Assembly: GCA_014529385.2 (NCBI GenBank)
Contig: CM043953.1
Coordinates: 80,670,338-80,734,337 of the forward strand
Origin: Adiantum capillus-veneris
Taxonomy: Eukaryota > Streptophyta > Polypodiopsida > Polypodiales > Pteridaceae
DNA length: 64,000 nucleotides
Reading direction: 5' to 3'
Each line of letters begins with the position of its first letter. Within the stretch, counting starts at the first letter, position 1. Positions 37,503 through 49,152 of this stretch are shown here, in pieces. The notes beneath the pieces are model-generated. The model worked only from the letters and a program-made list of their open reading frames with translations, made no database searches and was not told where the DNA came from. A program made the position numbers and the translations under genes.

Positions 37503-37645
37503 CTTGCAAAGTATGCTTTTAGTGGAAGTGGCTATCTTTTTGAGGCTATTGTCATCCTCTTTGCATTTAGCTCACCATGGGAAAATTTTAATCCTTTAAG
37601 AGATATTTTTCATTTGGTTTTTATAATTTTCCCATGTGGTTAGTT

Positions 37646-37896
37646 TGTGCGCTCCTTGCCGCACTGTCGAAGCAAGGGACTTGCCAATACACCGTATGCG
37701 AGCCACAAACGGCTCCAAGCACACAACAAGCCTAAACTAGCAAGCTCAAGAAAACAAAGGGTGTGTCACTCACCGCTCTACGCTCGCCTTCGTGGTGGAT
37801 TCCTCGCCGCGATGAAGAAGAAGCTGCAGTCGTGCCGCGCTCAACCGCTTCGCCGCCGTCGTGCCTTCGTAATGCTCGATCGCACACACACTCTCC

Positions 37897-37930
<34 letters not shown>

Positions 37931-38227
37931 AGGAGGTGAAGAAGAAGAAGAAGATGGAGATGGAGCAAGAGCACTCTTCAATTGCACAAATGAGAGAATG
38001 AGTAAAAATTAGGTTTAGTTGGCTTTTATAGGAGCTCACCCCATTCACACTTGGGCGCCCATGCTTAACCAACTAATCCCTTGAATGTCCAAGTTAAAGT
38101 GCGCCTCTCATCGGCGATCACTCTACCTTTCCCTATTGGTCCGACAAGCCCGGTACCTGACTCTACCAAATACATAATACACGTCCATCGTAGGTGATCA
38201 GGTGCCCGTGTGCCGTGAGGGTTAACA
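37646..38227 (-). repeat. 3' LTR of the 5.7-kb element
   Basis: This LTR is 582 bp. It contains a compound (CT)n(CA)n stretch near 37893-37930 and a GAAGAAGAAG stretch beside it. I found no difference from the other LTR. Confidence 0.95.
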
Positions 38228-38240
38228 TGCCCCCCTTCCT

Positions 38241-39574
38241 GATGTAGATTCCGTCCTCGGAAGCTATTGAGTTGAAGCTGGTTCGTCGAGGTGGAAGAGC
38301 ATTTGAGATGAATGTCCTTAGCCTTCGTCAGTCACTGCAAAATCAAACAACATTGGCACAGTAATTGCATTCTCTTAAAAAGCATATGCAGTTTTAGGTA
38401 GACACATTGATTGGTCAAAGAATTTCAAACAATTTGTTAGCAATGAACATTAAATTTCAATGTAATCAAATGCATAAACTGATGTAAAGGCAAAAAATTA
38501 AACAAGTCTGGGGTCGCTAATTTGACGGTCGAAAAGCACTAGAGATCGAATATTAATACCATGGGTAAGCTTCTTAATTTTCTGTGGTCAATTAAGTTGT
38601 TTAATCGCGAGAGCCAAGTATTCATGTTCAAGGGCTGACTAGAGGCTATATCTAGAAAACCTTGTAGTTAAGCTACCATAAAAGGAATTTCTCATGAGAT
38701 CATCGCCTGGCTGATTACTTTTTCTTTGACCCCCCAAAGTCTTTTCACATTGATTCAATTATGATGTGTGTGCTTATTTTGTATGCCTTGGGTTTTTTGC
38801 TTTTCAAGGAAAAGCGCCCACACTGGGAACCTCTAGGGCTCTAGTACCATAGGCAATACATGTGAGTGAAGTACCAAATCAAGCTGAGATTTCTCTTCCA
38901 GCTTAAAATTTTACATTGTGGCACTTTGATTTTTTTGCTTGTTCATTTTCAGCATTTAAATTTTGTAACTTTGGGGGGTCATATAACACTGTTACCCTCC
39001 CCAGGCTCATCACATTAGTAAACTCCCTTTATAATATTTAAGCTAAAGGTCAATAGGGTTAAGCCCACTAGAAAGCCCTAGTACATTTCATACAATGCTA
39101 CCTAAATCGGATTAAGAACCTAAGTAACCATTGCTTATTAGGAAGGCATTCCCCATGGTATTAAGAGAAGATTTCTAATACCTAGCTTGGTCAAACTAGC
39201 TTAGTCGGACTGCTTGATTTTTAAACCTAGACAAGTGATTATGACAAAACATTACATTGAATTAAATGTTTGATCCTAAGCAAATGCGCTGAATATTATG
39301 CTACCAATCACAATCAAAGCAGACAAACATAGATGCAAAAAGATAAGGGCAATGCTAATGGACAAGAAACACCTGTTTGTGTTGATGGTCGCGCTTGATT
39401 TGAAGGTTCCATGAAGATCCAAATCCTATCAATAGCAACACGCTCCTGTACACACTATGAAACACAAACAATACCTCTAGGAGGCACATCAGTGGGAAAA
39501 ATTAAAACTCCTAAAAAACAAACTCAAAACACAATCTAGACCCCTAACCTTCCTATCTGTCACCCCTTTTAGAA
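38241..39574 (-). other. 3' non-coding part of the 5.7-kb element
   Basis: This is about 1.3 kb between the acidic ORF and the purine tract. No frame or repeat stands out. It is AT-rich and could be untranslated RNA needed for packaging or reverse transcription. Confidence 0.5.
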
Positions 39575-39997
39575 TCAAGGAAAGAGGATATTATATAAAC
39601 CGGGTGGCCACCCTAAGGCTAGGCCTCTATCCTCATCATCTAGATAAATAAAATTGTTGTCCGTGAGGCCATAGTCTTCCTCGGTCTCTATTAGTTCCTC
39701 TTCATCATCCTCTTGTGCAAGCATGCTAATCAAGAACCTCGTGATGCGTGGATACTCATCTTGTGCAAAAGAATAAGCATGTGCCATTGGAGACACATTC
39801 GCCACTGGGTAGGGATCACTAGTTAGCCATAGACGTATCAGCCATTCTAACTCCTCAAAATTTCTCTCACATGCAAGGCTCTCTATCAAATCCCATTCGC
39901 AAGAAAGTATAGGGTAGCATACGTAGAACACTTGTTGAAAAGACAAGGGGTACCTTTCATCAAAAATAGAAGTGCATGCCTCTGGTGAAGTAGCCAT
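39575..39997 (-). CDS. Acidic 140-residue protein of the 5.7-kb element, function unknown
   Basis: The frame starts at the ATG MATSPEACTS (39997) and ends at 39575. The protein has a hydrophobic, aromatic-rich first half (e.g. FQQVFYVCYPILSCEW, ELEWLIRLWL) and a strongly acidic second half (EDDEEELIETEED, YLDDEDRG). I recognise no domain. It lies downstream of the protease-like ORF on the same strand and inside the LTRs, so it would be on the element's genomic RNA. The frame is undamaged in a very young insertion, which argues it is a real product. Translation of this second ORF would need splicing or a subgenomic message. Confidence 0.6.
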   Translation of the reverse strand: MATSPEACTSIFDERYPLSFQQVFYVCYPILSCEWDLIESLACERNFEELEWLIRLWLTSDPYPVANVSPMAHAYSFAQDEYPRITRFLISMLAQEDDEEELIETEEDYGLTDNNFIYLDDEDRGLALGWPPGLYNILFP

Positions 39998-40279
39998 TTC
40001 TGACAAGACAGATAGATTTGGTTAGGCCTTTAAAACATAAGAGTTGTTTTTGTGTGTTGCTTGACTTGACACGGTGAATTTGGACTTATATGTAAGATCT
40101 GATAGGGTGCTCTCTCATTGCTAGGCGCTCTTGCTCTTTACTATTTTTGTTTTTTTGTGAGTATAAGGCTATATATATACATTCCCTAAGATCGGAGATT
40201 AAGAGGTCAGGGAAAAAGGTTGAGAGGGAAGCAAGTGAATGATGGATGTCCACAAACACTCCCCCCTTCCTTGGGTAGA

Positions 40280-41803
40280 TCATACCGTTTGAAATGAGCT
40301 TGTCACCCTTTGAAACCAATTGTTCCAGTTGGTAATAGATGAGGATTTTTGCCAGTAGTTTTCTATTACCCTAGGTGCCTCGTCAAGCTGCAAGGGTGGT
40401 AAGGTACTCTCCCAGGATTGAACTTGAAGTGGTTCATTAGGTGATTCTTGAACACTGGGAGGTGTGGATTCTTTTTTAGCTTCATGGAGGTCCACTACTA
40501 TAGATGGAGGCTGTGTAGAAGCTTTTACCTCCATGGATGTATTACATGATGAGCTAGAATCTTCATGGGACTCCCCCCTTCCTGAGCTAGGTGGAACAAA
40601 TCGTTCTTTCTTTGGTACCCAAACTAGCTCTAGAACGGGTGTGTAACATTCCATGATTTTTTCCTTTCCGCGATTTTCAATTTGTTTTGGAGCCACAGGA
40701 TTGGGTTTACATGGGCCAGGTGACAGGTAAGAGTACACTTTACGTTTGGGCACCCAGATTTGATCATTTCCTTCATAGTATCCTTGGGCTTCCAATAGTC
40801 GTTTAGGGATCCATCGCAACATTTTCTTACTTTTCTTGGAGCGATTGGTACGTTTCTTACAAGGCTTCTGTTTTTTAGCACTAGCTATGGTCGCTAAAGA
40901 AGCTTTAGGGACCCACTTGTATGTTTTCTCTGTTATATTAGGATGGTTCTTGTGTGTCTCAAGCTTTCTTTCAACTACATTAGTTGAAGCTCTAGAGAGT
41001 TGGGCTATGGGGACGTATGGTTCAACCTCCTGGACATGCAACGTCTTGGGTTTTATTTCCTTGGGCAATATCTCAGGGACTATGGCTTGAGTGGTAGGGC
41101 TAAGAGCTGGTTTTTGCGTTGTAACACCCCCAGTCCCCCAATCAATAGTGCATTTGGTGGCTATCATCCACGTGCGGCCTAGGTTTATATTACCCTCCAT
41201 AGTTCCAGTAGGCATGACCAAAAAGTCTTGAGCTACCACCCCATTGTCATAACTGACAGAAGTGTGCCAGATTCCAAAAACCGTAGTTTTTTTCTTGTTG
41301 ACACCCTTGACTTGGATAATACTCTCAGATAGAGGTGGCTTCCCTAACTGACACCACACCCCATAGGATAACAGATTGTATTTAGCACCCGTGTCCAATA
41401 AGGCGTTATATAGCACTTTTCCATAGGCACTATTTAACTCAATGGGGTATCGTAGAGGTGTGTCAGAGTCCAACCCATCCTCTTCGTGTGCTTCATTTGC
41501 ATTAGGTTCCGAGCGAGTAGCTCTACCTAATGTTTCCATGAAACGGCTAAACATACTAGTACTAGGCTGTGGAGCTTCGGGAGGTGCATGGCCTTCTCTC
41601 TCAGTGTTTTGGGTAGGATATGCTTCCATGATTTCTGAGTCGGAGGAGGAATCACTAGCGGCTATTTTAGGGTCTTGGGTGGTGCTACCTTGTGTCCCCG
41701 CTGAGGGTCTAGAGCTTATCGTGGATGGGTAATGGGTGTCCGTATGAACAGAGGCACTCTCAATATGCTCGTGTTCTAGCACCCGCCCAGAGCGTAAGTG
41801 CAT
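40280..41803 (-). CDS. Protease-like protein with Trp-Pro-Lys repeats (507 residues)
   Basis: The frame starts MHLRSGRVLE, recalling the LRSGR/LRSGK motif found near the Gag-protease junction of Athila-type elements. Residues about 118-228 form a retropepsin-like domain with the active-site triplet in ALLDTGAKYNLLS (Asp137-Thr-Gly) and a C-terminal strand INLGRTWMIATKCTIDW. From residue 297 on there are four W-V/I-P-K motifs (297-300, 331-334, 350-353, 395-398) in a basic, low-complexity region. One unit, RWIPKRLLEAQGYYEGNDQI, leads into the next W-V-P-K. The same combination occurs in the 15.6-kb element. No nucleocapsid knuckle, RT or integrase is present. The catalytic triplet is intact, so proteolysis is possible; the tail's function is unknown. 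Confidence 0.8.
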   Translation of the reverse strand: MHLRSGRVLEHEHIESASVHTDTHYPSTISSRPSAGTQGSTTQDPKIAASDSSSDSEIMEAYPTQNTEREGHAPPEAPQPSTSMFSRFMETLGRATRSEPNANEAHEEDGLDSDTPLRYPIELNSAYGKVLYNALLDTGAKYNLLSYGVWCQLGKPPLSESIIQVKGVNKKKTTVFGIWHTSVSYDNGVVAQDFLVMPTGTMEGNINLGRTWMIATKCTIDWGTGGVTTQKPALSPTTQAIVPEILPKEIKPKTLHVQEVEPYVPIAQLSRASTNVVERKLETHKNHPNITEKTYKWVPKASLATIASAKKQKPCKKRTNRSKKSKKMLRWIPKRLLEAQGYYEGNDQIWVPKRKVYSYLSPGPCKPNPVAPKQIENRGKEKIMECYTPVLELVWVPKKERFVPPSSGRGESHEDSSSSCNTSMEVKASTQPPSIVVDLHEAKKESTPPSVQESPNEPLQVQSWESTLPPLQLDEAPRVIENYWQKSSSITNWNNWFQRVTSSFQTV

Positions 41804-42775
41804 GTGCTTTTGATACCCTAAGGTGTCAAAAAGCTGCTCTAGGAGGCCTTGTGACTAGTTTTTAGCGTGTTTTTTGTTTGATTTTTTTGCTAGATTTTTT
41901 AGAGCGTGTCGTGGAATGGGCCGTGTGATAGCTCAAAACGAGCGTATCGGTCAGAGGGTCGTGTCGTGCTTTACAGCCCTCCGTTTGGTCACTCTATGCC
42001 CTCGGAATCCCTAAAACTGTCAATTTCCAGTAGGGAACTAGGCCCAAACTAGAAAGTCTAAGGGTGCAAGTGGGAAGAGAAAGGAGGAGAGTGGAGGACT
42101 TGTCCCACATGCTCTCATTCTCTCTTGAGGGAGTAGGGTATATATATAAGAGTGAGTCTAGTATATATCATAAGACTGAGGACTGAGGCCTGGGCCTGGG
42201 CCTGGGCCTGGGCCTGGGAAACCGATCCCGATCTATCTTTTATACAAACCAACCCGTCCGTTTTAAGAGTCACGTTTTTTATTTTCGAAAAATTTCGCCA
42301 CCCACTCGCTCGCGTTTTTTATTTCCGAATTTATTTTTTATTTTATTTTTTTCGAAATTTTTTTTTTCTCAAAAAACTTTTTTTTTCCCCGAAAAATTAT
42401 TTTTTTTGTTTTTTTTTTTTTTTTGATGCAGAAAAACGCAGCAATTAAAAAAATGCAAAAAAAACGCAAAAAAACAGAAATTGCAGAAAACTGACAGAAA
42501 AACGCAGAAATTGCAGAAAATGCACAGAAATTGCTGAAAATGCAGAAAATGCAGAAAAAATGCAGAAATTGCAGAACTTGACAGAAATTGAAAACGCCGA
42601 ACTTGAAAATGCAGAAATTGAAAAACGCAGACAATAGCAGAAATTGAAACTTGACAGCAAATGCAGAAAACGCAAAAAACAGAAATCTCCACACACTCCT
42701 TCCCTGCCCTTTCCTATGATACAAATTGCACCACAAGGAAGCGTAAAGTGCTAACCGAGCTTAGTGTAGGGCATA
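41804..42775 (-). other. Leader of the 5.7-kb element with simple repeats
   Basis: This is the untranslated leader between the primer site and the first ORF (minus strand). It holds a (GGGCCT)n minisatellite at about 42187-42220. It also has long T runs at 42355-42425 and a degenerate repeat of GCAGAAATT / GCAGAAAA at about 42428-42680, read on plus. No ORF is credible in it; frames of 80-130 codons on minus are translations of the repeat. Confidence 0.75.
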
Positions 42776-42793
42776 TCCCCGGCAGCGGCGCCA
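42776..42793 (-). other. Primer binding site, tRNA-Asp type
   Basis: TGGCGCCGCTGCCGGGGA on the minus strand differs at one position from the complement of the plant tRNA-Asp 3' end as I recall it. This primer is typical of Athila/Tat-type Ty3/gypsy elements. Confidence 0.85.
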
Positions 42794-42797
42794 AAAA

Positions 42798-43048
42798 TGT
42801 GCGCTCCTTGCCGCACTGTCGAAGCAAGGGACTTGCCAATACACCGTATGCGAGCCACAAACGGCTCCAAGCACACAACAAGCCTAAACTAGCAAGCTCA
42901 AGAAAACAAAGGGTGTGTCACTCACCGCTCTACGCTCGCCTTCGTGGTGGATTCCTCGCCGCGATGAAGAAGAAGCTGCAGTCGTGCCGCGCTCAACCGC
43001 TTCGCCGCCGTCGTGCCTTCGTAATGCTCGATCGCACACACACTCTCC

Positions 43049-43082
<34 letters not shown>

Positions 43083-43379
43083 AGGAGGTGAAGAAGAAGA
43101 AGAAGATGGAGATGGAGCAAGAGCACTCTTCAATTGCACAAATGAGAGAATGAGTAAAAATTAGGTTTAGTTGGCTTTTATAGGAGCTCACCCCATTCAC
43201 ACTTGGGCGCCCATGCTTAACCAACTAATCCCTTGAATGTCCAAGTTAAAGTGCGCCTCTCATCGGCGATCACTCTACCTTTCCCTATTGGTCCGACAAG
43301 CCCGGTACCTGACTCTACCAAATACATAATACACGTCCATCGTAGGTGATCAGGTGCCCGTGTGCCGTGAGGGTTAACA
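42798..43379 (-). repeat. 5' LTR of the 5.7-kb element
   Basis: This LTR is 582 bp. On minus it starts TGTTAACCCTC and contains TATAAAAG (43183-43176), a likely TATA box. A (TG)n(AG)n stretch follows about 95-140 bases downstream, so it would be near the start of the transcript. Confidence 0.95.
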
Positions 43380-43384
43380 TAGTT

Positions 43385-43631
43385 GTACTTGGTTCTCACA
43401 ATTCTCGGTTGTTTCCTTAGTGCTCTCAGAATCATCACCATTTGGACATGATTTTTCACAAATCAAATCAACCTCTTCTTGGAGAGAGAGAGAGAAATGA
43501 AATGAAATGAAATGAAATGTTATATTATCGTCTTCAAAAGGCCAAAATGGCCTTTGAGACCAAAAAAGTTACAATTGGTGAATCTGATACCATGTCTGAG
43601 TACGAAAATTACAAAGGTACAAAGAACTAAT

Positions 43632-43685
<54 letters not shown>

Positions 43686-43930
43686 GACACGACATGGCAG
43701 AGTTTTTTCATTTTTGCGCTCGTTTGTCCTTTCAGCTTTCTTTCCGACCTGAGAGGAGAATCAATTGCTCATATGTAGTAGAATGGTCATCAAAATTCCC
43801 CTCTAAAGAAAAGGTCCAACGTTTGAGTTTTATTGAAGGTAGAACTCTTTTTCTTCTCTCTCTCCCTCTATCTATCTATCTAGGTGTGCCTATCATTGAC
43901 CTACTATTTCATTGCAAGGAAACCCCCGTT
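43385..43930. repeat. Flank with LINE-3'-end-like repeat and (GA)n
   Basis: At about 43480-43580 on the minus strand lies a sequence ending in repeated ATTTC units, shared with about 10422-10500. It probably is the 3' end of a truncated non-LTR element. A (GA)n array follows at about 43635-43683. No gene is seen. Confidence 0.5.
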
Positions 43931-44120
43931 TATCATCTTTTACCAAAAATTGAGGATACTTTGATGTGAGCTGTTGTCAAAAATCAACCTCTCTTTGTCT
44001 CTCTTTCTCTCTCCCCCTATCTTCCTTTCATTGATCAGCCTCTCTCTCTCTCTCTTACACACACATACACAGAATCTCTCTCTACTCTCTTCTTCTCGTT
44101 GATCAGTGCCCATGTAATAC

Positions 44121-44200
<80 letters not shown>

Positions 44201-44303
44201 TTGACAGTGGCATATCTACAATCCCAGAAGGGGATTCACGCAAGAGAATGTGTTCTTGTCAAATTTGACAATGGATTGTCCACAAACTTCCTCTCTTTGC
44301 CAA

Positions 44304-44349
<46 letters not shown>

Positions 44350-44830
44350 CTTGAGCTAAATCTAGAGCTAGCCAATGGATGGTGCAACTTTGTCGTAATC
44401 AAGCAAGCCCCCCTCCTTCATAAAAACATACTCAATGTTTGAGTTTTTGTTAGTGTCTCTGTCATGTGAGTGCATGTACATACACACTCTCACTACAGCA
44501 ACATGTGTTTGATGTTCAACCACTTTTTAAGCACTTTAAGAAAGGGTATAAAAGAGTCTCTTTATAGTTATTTTTTGAATTTTGAAATATAAACTTGCAC
44601 AAATTATTATAAAATATCAATAGTGGTCTCAAAAAAATCCCTTTGAAAAGACAAAGCCAAATCTATCAGTAAAAATCAAATTTTCATTAAATGACAAAAT
44701 CTTCACCAAAATTGCTCTATTTTTTTGTTATGTGCACCTAAACTGGTACATTTACATTATGTAAAGTAGAAAGTCTTTTGACTTTCCATTGCGGAAAGTC
44801 TTTTCATTTCATTGACTTTCCATTGCCAAT
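43931..44830. repeat. Dispersed repeat copy 2 with (CT)n(CA)n and (CT)n arrays
   Basis: This is the second copy of the repeat at 36191-37120. The compound array lies at about 44121-44193 and the (CT)n array at about 44308-44346. The copies differ in array lengths and scattered bases. Confidence 0.8.
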
Positions 44831-44850
44831 AGTCTTCTCATCTATATCTA

Positions 44851-45060
44851 TACTCTTTATAATGCAGCTTAAATTTTTCAAGGAAGGAGAGACCCTCCAT
44901 GTGTCACTCACTGCTTTACTTAAGAGAAAACCTCTCTAAAATGCAAAAGGGAGAGTACTCTTTATAATGCAGCTTAAATTTTTCAAGGAAGGAGAGACCC
45001 TCCATGTGTCACTCACTGCTTTACTTAAGAGAAAACCTCTCTAAAATGCAAAAGGGAGAG
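44851..45060. repeat. Tandem duplication of a 105-bp unit
   Basis: 44851-44955 is repeated at 44956-45060 with no difference that I can see. Both begin TACTCTTTATAATGCAGC and end AAAAGGGAGAG. The apparent identity indicates a recent duplication. It has no coding content. Confidence 0.93.
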
Positions 45061-45443
45061 TAAGAGTGTAAGAAGCTTTTCAGCTTTTGTCATAATGTAA
45101 AATCAAAAGAGTTTTTTTTTCTTTAGTAGTAGAAAGTGCTTTAGTCATAGAAAGTCAAATGCTTTCTCCTCTACAAAGAATAAATGTATCGGGTAAAATG
45201 CACATAACAAAAAGGAGATAAATTTAGTGGAGATTTTATTATTTAATGAGAATTTAATTTTTGAAGATATATTTTGTTTTTTTTTTTCAAGAGTTTTTTT
45301 TCAACACCAATATTGACATATATTTCTAATAATTTTTATTTTTTTAAAGAGATTGAAAAAAAAACTCGTGTGGTGCCGACTTGGATAGTTTCACTTTGAG
45401 AAAATACATGCAAATGAAGGAGTAGTTATCTATGTTATTGACC

Positions 45444-46537
<1,094 letters not shown>

Positions 46538-46824
46538 TGTTGAGACAGCAGAGGATCACACCCACATTTTTGCTCACACTCATCATTTTGTAACCATTGA
46601 TTGTAATAAATGTCTTTCCGACATTAATTTTGATTTGAGCCATTCATTAAGTAACGGGACTCAATTGAGTTTCCGGCTTGTAATCCCGAAGTAATTTCAC
46701 TTGCTGATGTAATTAGTTAGAGATGTTCTCACCTCCAAGGCTGAGGTATATAAGCCAAAGTTTTTGTAACCTAGGTATTCAGATTATTAATCGAAGTGAG
46801 TTTTTTGGAGCACCGTGACTGTGT

Positions 46825-46891
<67 letters not shown>

Positions 46892-47515
46892 TTATCTACT
46901 TGCTACGCGAGCTACGGAGCCGCCATTGGAGAAGCGACACCGCCATTGTGTTAGCAACGGCGAGAGCTACGCACAGATACCAAGAGTGCGCGCTATCGGC
47001 TTCTATGTGTGGTAAGTTCCTACGAGCTTCGGTGTGAGTTTTCTTCCAACTCGTGTGTCGGAATGGAGCGTGCAGCATATCTATAGAACCACAACGAGTA
47101 GAGCTACACATTAGTACCATCGGGGTCAAGTTTCGATCACCTGTATTTTTCGGCCTGTCTTCATACGCGTTTATCGCACGGAGTGGTTATAGGTTGATTT
47201 TGCAGTTCAAGTCTTTAGGGTGTTGTTCTTACCTAGTGTATAGACTTCCCCTTGAGTTTGAGACCGATTCAATGATTCTTGATCCTGTTTCGTATAGCAT
47301 TCGTTCATAGTACGGATTTCAGTCACTTGCGTATTTTAGAACTTAGATTTGATTTCCTTAGTAGTGATTGTCATTAGAAGGTCGAGTAGGTGATTTGACA
47401 CCCACCTAGTTGTTTCCATGCGCCTGCGGGTCAAGCTCCGTCCTCGTCTGACAAATTCTGTTGTTGGCTGAGTTCTTGCTATTTAGCTTCCGCTAGCGGC
47501 GTAACCGCCTTAACA
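46538..47515 (+). repeat. 5' LTR of the 15.6-kb element
   Basis: This LTR is 978 bp. TATATAAG at 46747-46754 is a likely TATA box. A (GA)n array of about 32 units begins about 75 bases later, at 46826. It would lie close to the start of the RNA. Confidence 0.95.
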
Positions 47516-47517
47516 TT

Positions 47518-47535
47518 TGGCGCCACTGCCGGGGA
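47518..47535 (+). other. Primer binding site, tRNA-Asp type
   Basis: TGGCGCCACTGCCGGGGA lies two bases after the LTR. It resembles the complement of the tRNA-Asp 3' end with changes in the middle (ACT where GTT/GCT is usual). Confidence 0.8.
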
Positions 47536-49152
47536 CGAGAGCCCTAAGTAGGTGACCTTAGACTAATCCTACGAGGTGAGTCGTATAAACTACTTTGTAT
47601 ACTTTAGTTAGAAAAGATCTAGGAGTGGTGGACTCCGAAGATCTCGAGAGATACTAGGAAGTGGGGTATTCCTGGGTCTTCCGTGTTGACAGTATTTTTA
47701 GTTTAGCTTAGATTTTGTTGTTGTTTTGTTGGTGTTGAGTAGTTGTTGATAGAAGAAGAATTTGCTAGTCCGTGAGTGACAGTGGATCTCTTTAAAATCA
47801 CAATTACCAAACCCATTTTATGATTAGGAATAGCTTAGGTAGGACTTCATTTGATCCTGATCTAGAGCTAGTAATCATTGGAGTATTTGCTTGATATGGT
47901 TGATTGCATGTTAGATCACTAAACCGTCGAGTTAGTAGTGAAACTTGCAATAAACAAAAGTCAGAGAAATTTTTTGTGTATTTGGGAACTGCTGAGCACT
48001 TGAGAAAGATTTAGGAAGGATTCTGTGCCAAAAAACTGGAAATCTGCAACTTTAGACATTATACGCGTATGATGTCTAAATGACCAAACAGAGACCAAAA
48101 CAGAAATTTTGACTTTACCAGAGTGTTCAAAAGGGGGGTTATACCCTAATTTCAACTTAAAACAAGAGCATTAACACTCAAAGAAACCCAAAAAAACAAG
48201 TCAGAGCCCAAGAAACGCAAAGAATAGGAAATTTTGGATTCAGATCTTGTTTTTATATTCAAACCTGACAAAAACACTTGAAACTCAATTATAAACATTG
48301 GAGAAGGCTTAAAATCAAGAATAGTCAAAATCTGGGACAAAAGACATCATACGCATATAATGTCTTTTAGCACATCCACTGCTTATTTTTGATATCTGAC
48401 CTGACAAGATTGTTACAAACACTGTAGAAAGCATAAATATCAAATCTTGACCCAAATTGATGAAAAAGACATTATACGCGTATGATGTCTTTGACCTAAT
48501 TTTGGACATATTTTGATACTTTGCCAACACAGATCCATTGTAATAGCTGTCTAGAGGTTATATTTCAAGTTTCATCCCATTTGGATCACAATTGACCCAA
48601 AACAAGTCAAAAGCGGAAAATTGCCAAGAAAAGCCTAAATCAGCCATAACTTGCTTAAACAGAGTTCAAACTGAATTTTGTGAGTGGACAGAGCATAAGG
48701 GGGCTACTGAGAGTGAGTATAACCAAAATAGTCCAAATCTGTGAAAAAAGACATCATACGCGTATAATGTCTTTTTCAGCATAACTGCAACAATTTTCTC
48801 ACTTGATGAAACAGAAGTTGTCCAAGTGACAAGATTAAACAATTGACCAAGTATCAATCAGTTTGGATCAATTCTGACCACAAAAACTTGGGAAAACAAA
48901 TTGCCGAGACGGAAAAGTTAAAGTCCTTTAGGGGAATTGATGAATTTGAGATCGGGCAGGAATCTCTAGAATAACCAACCAAAACAAGGGGAACAAGCAA
49001 GTGTCATATCAACCGAGGGAAGTGTAAACCAAAGTTGGGTGCAACCATTAGAGCCGATCTTTGAAGGAAGTGTTTCTGATACTTCTTCGGAGAGATCTTA
49101 CGAGATTTTCACCGAACACTTGGAACACTTGAACTTGAATAACAGAGAAAAT
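47536..49152 (+). other. Leader of the 15.6-kb element with four palindromes
   Basis: This is a long untranslated leader of about 1.6 kb. It carries four copies of a 24-bp palindrome at 48054-48077, 48342-48365, 48467-48490 and 48749-48772. Each deviates at position 7 or its partner position 18, and the second also at position 14. The sequence between the copies is diverged. I see no credible ORF. Confidence 0.85.

Larger units (their letters stand above)
37646..43379 (-). mobile_element. Complete 5734-bp LTR element without reverse transcriptase
   Basis: LTRs of 582 bp lie at 37646-38227 and 42798-43379 and appear identical by eye. They are TG...CA bounded and flanked by the target duplication TAGTT (37641-37645 and 43380-43384). 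On the minus strand a tRNA-Asp-type primer site (TGGCGCCGCTGCCGGGGA, 42793-42776) lies four bases inside the 5' LTR. A purine tract (AGGAAGGGGGGCA, 38240-38228) abuts the 3' LTR. The interior encodes a 507-residue protease-like protein and a 140-residue acidic protein. No RT, RNase H or integrase is present. Identical LTRs imply a very recent jump, so enzymes were presumably supplied by another element. Confidence 0.96.

Noticed and set aside
37647-38012. 121-codon plus frame (and its copy at 42661-43164)
   Set aside because: It lies inside the LTRs, antisense to the element, and includes microsatellite.
48342-48365. RNA covariation in the palindrome arms
   Set aside because: Copies 1 and 3 would keep a U-G wobble, but copies 2 and 4 give C-A mismatches; simple C-to-T decay explains all changes.
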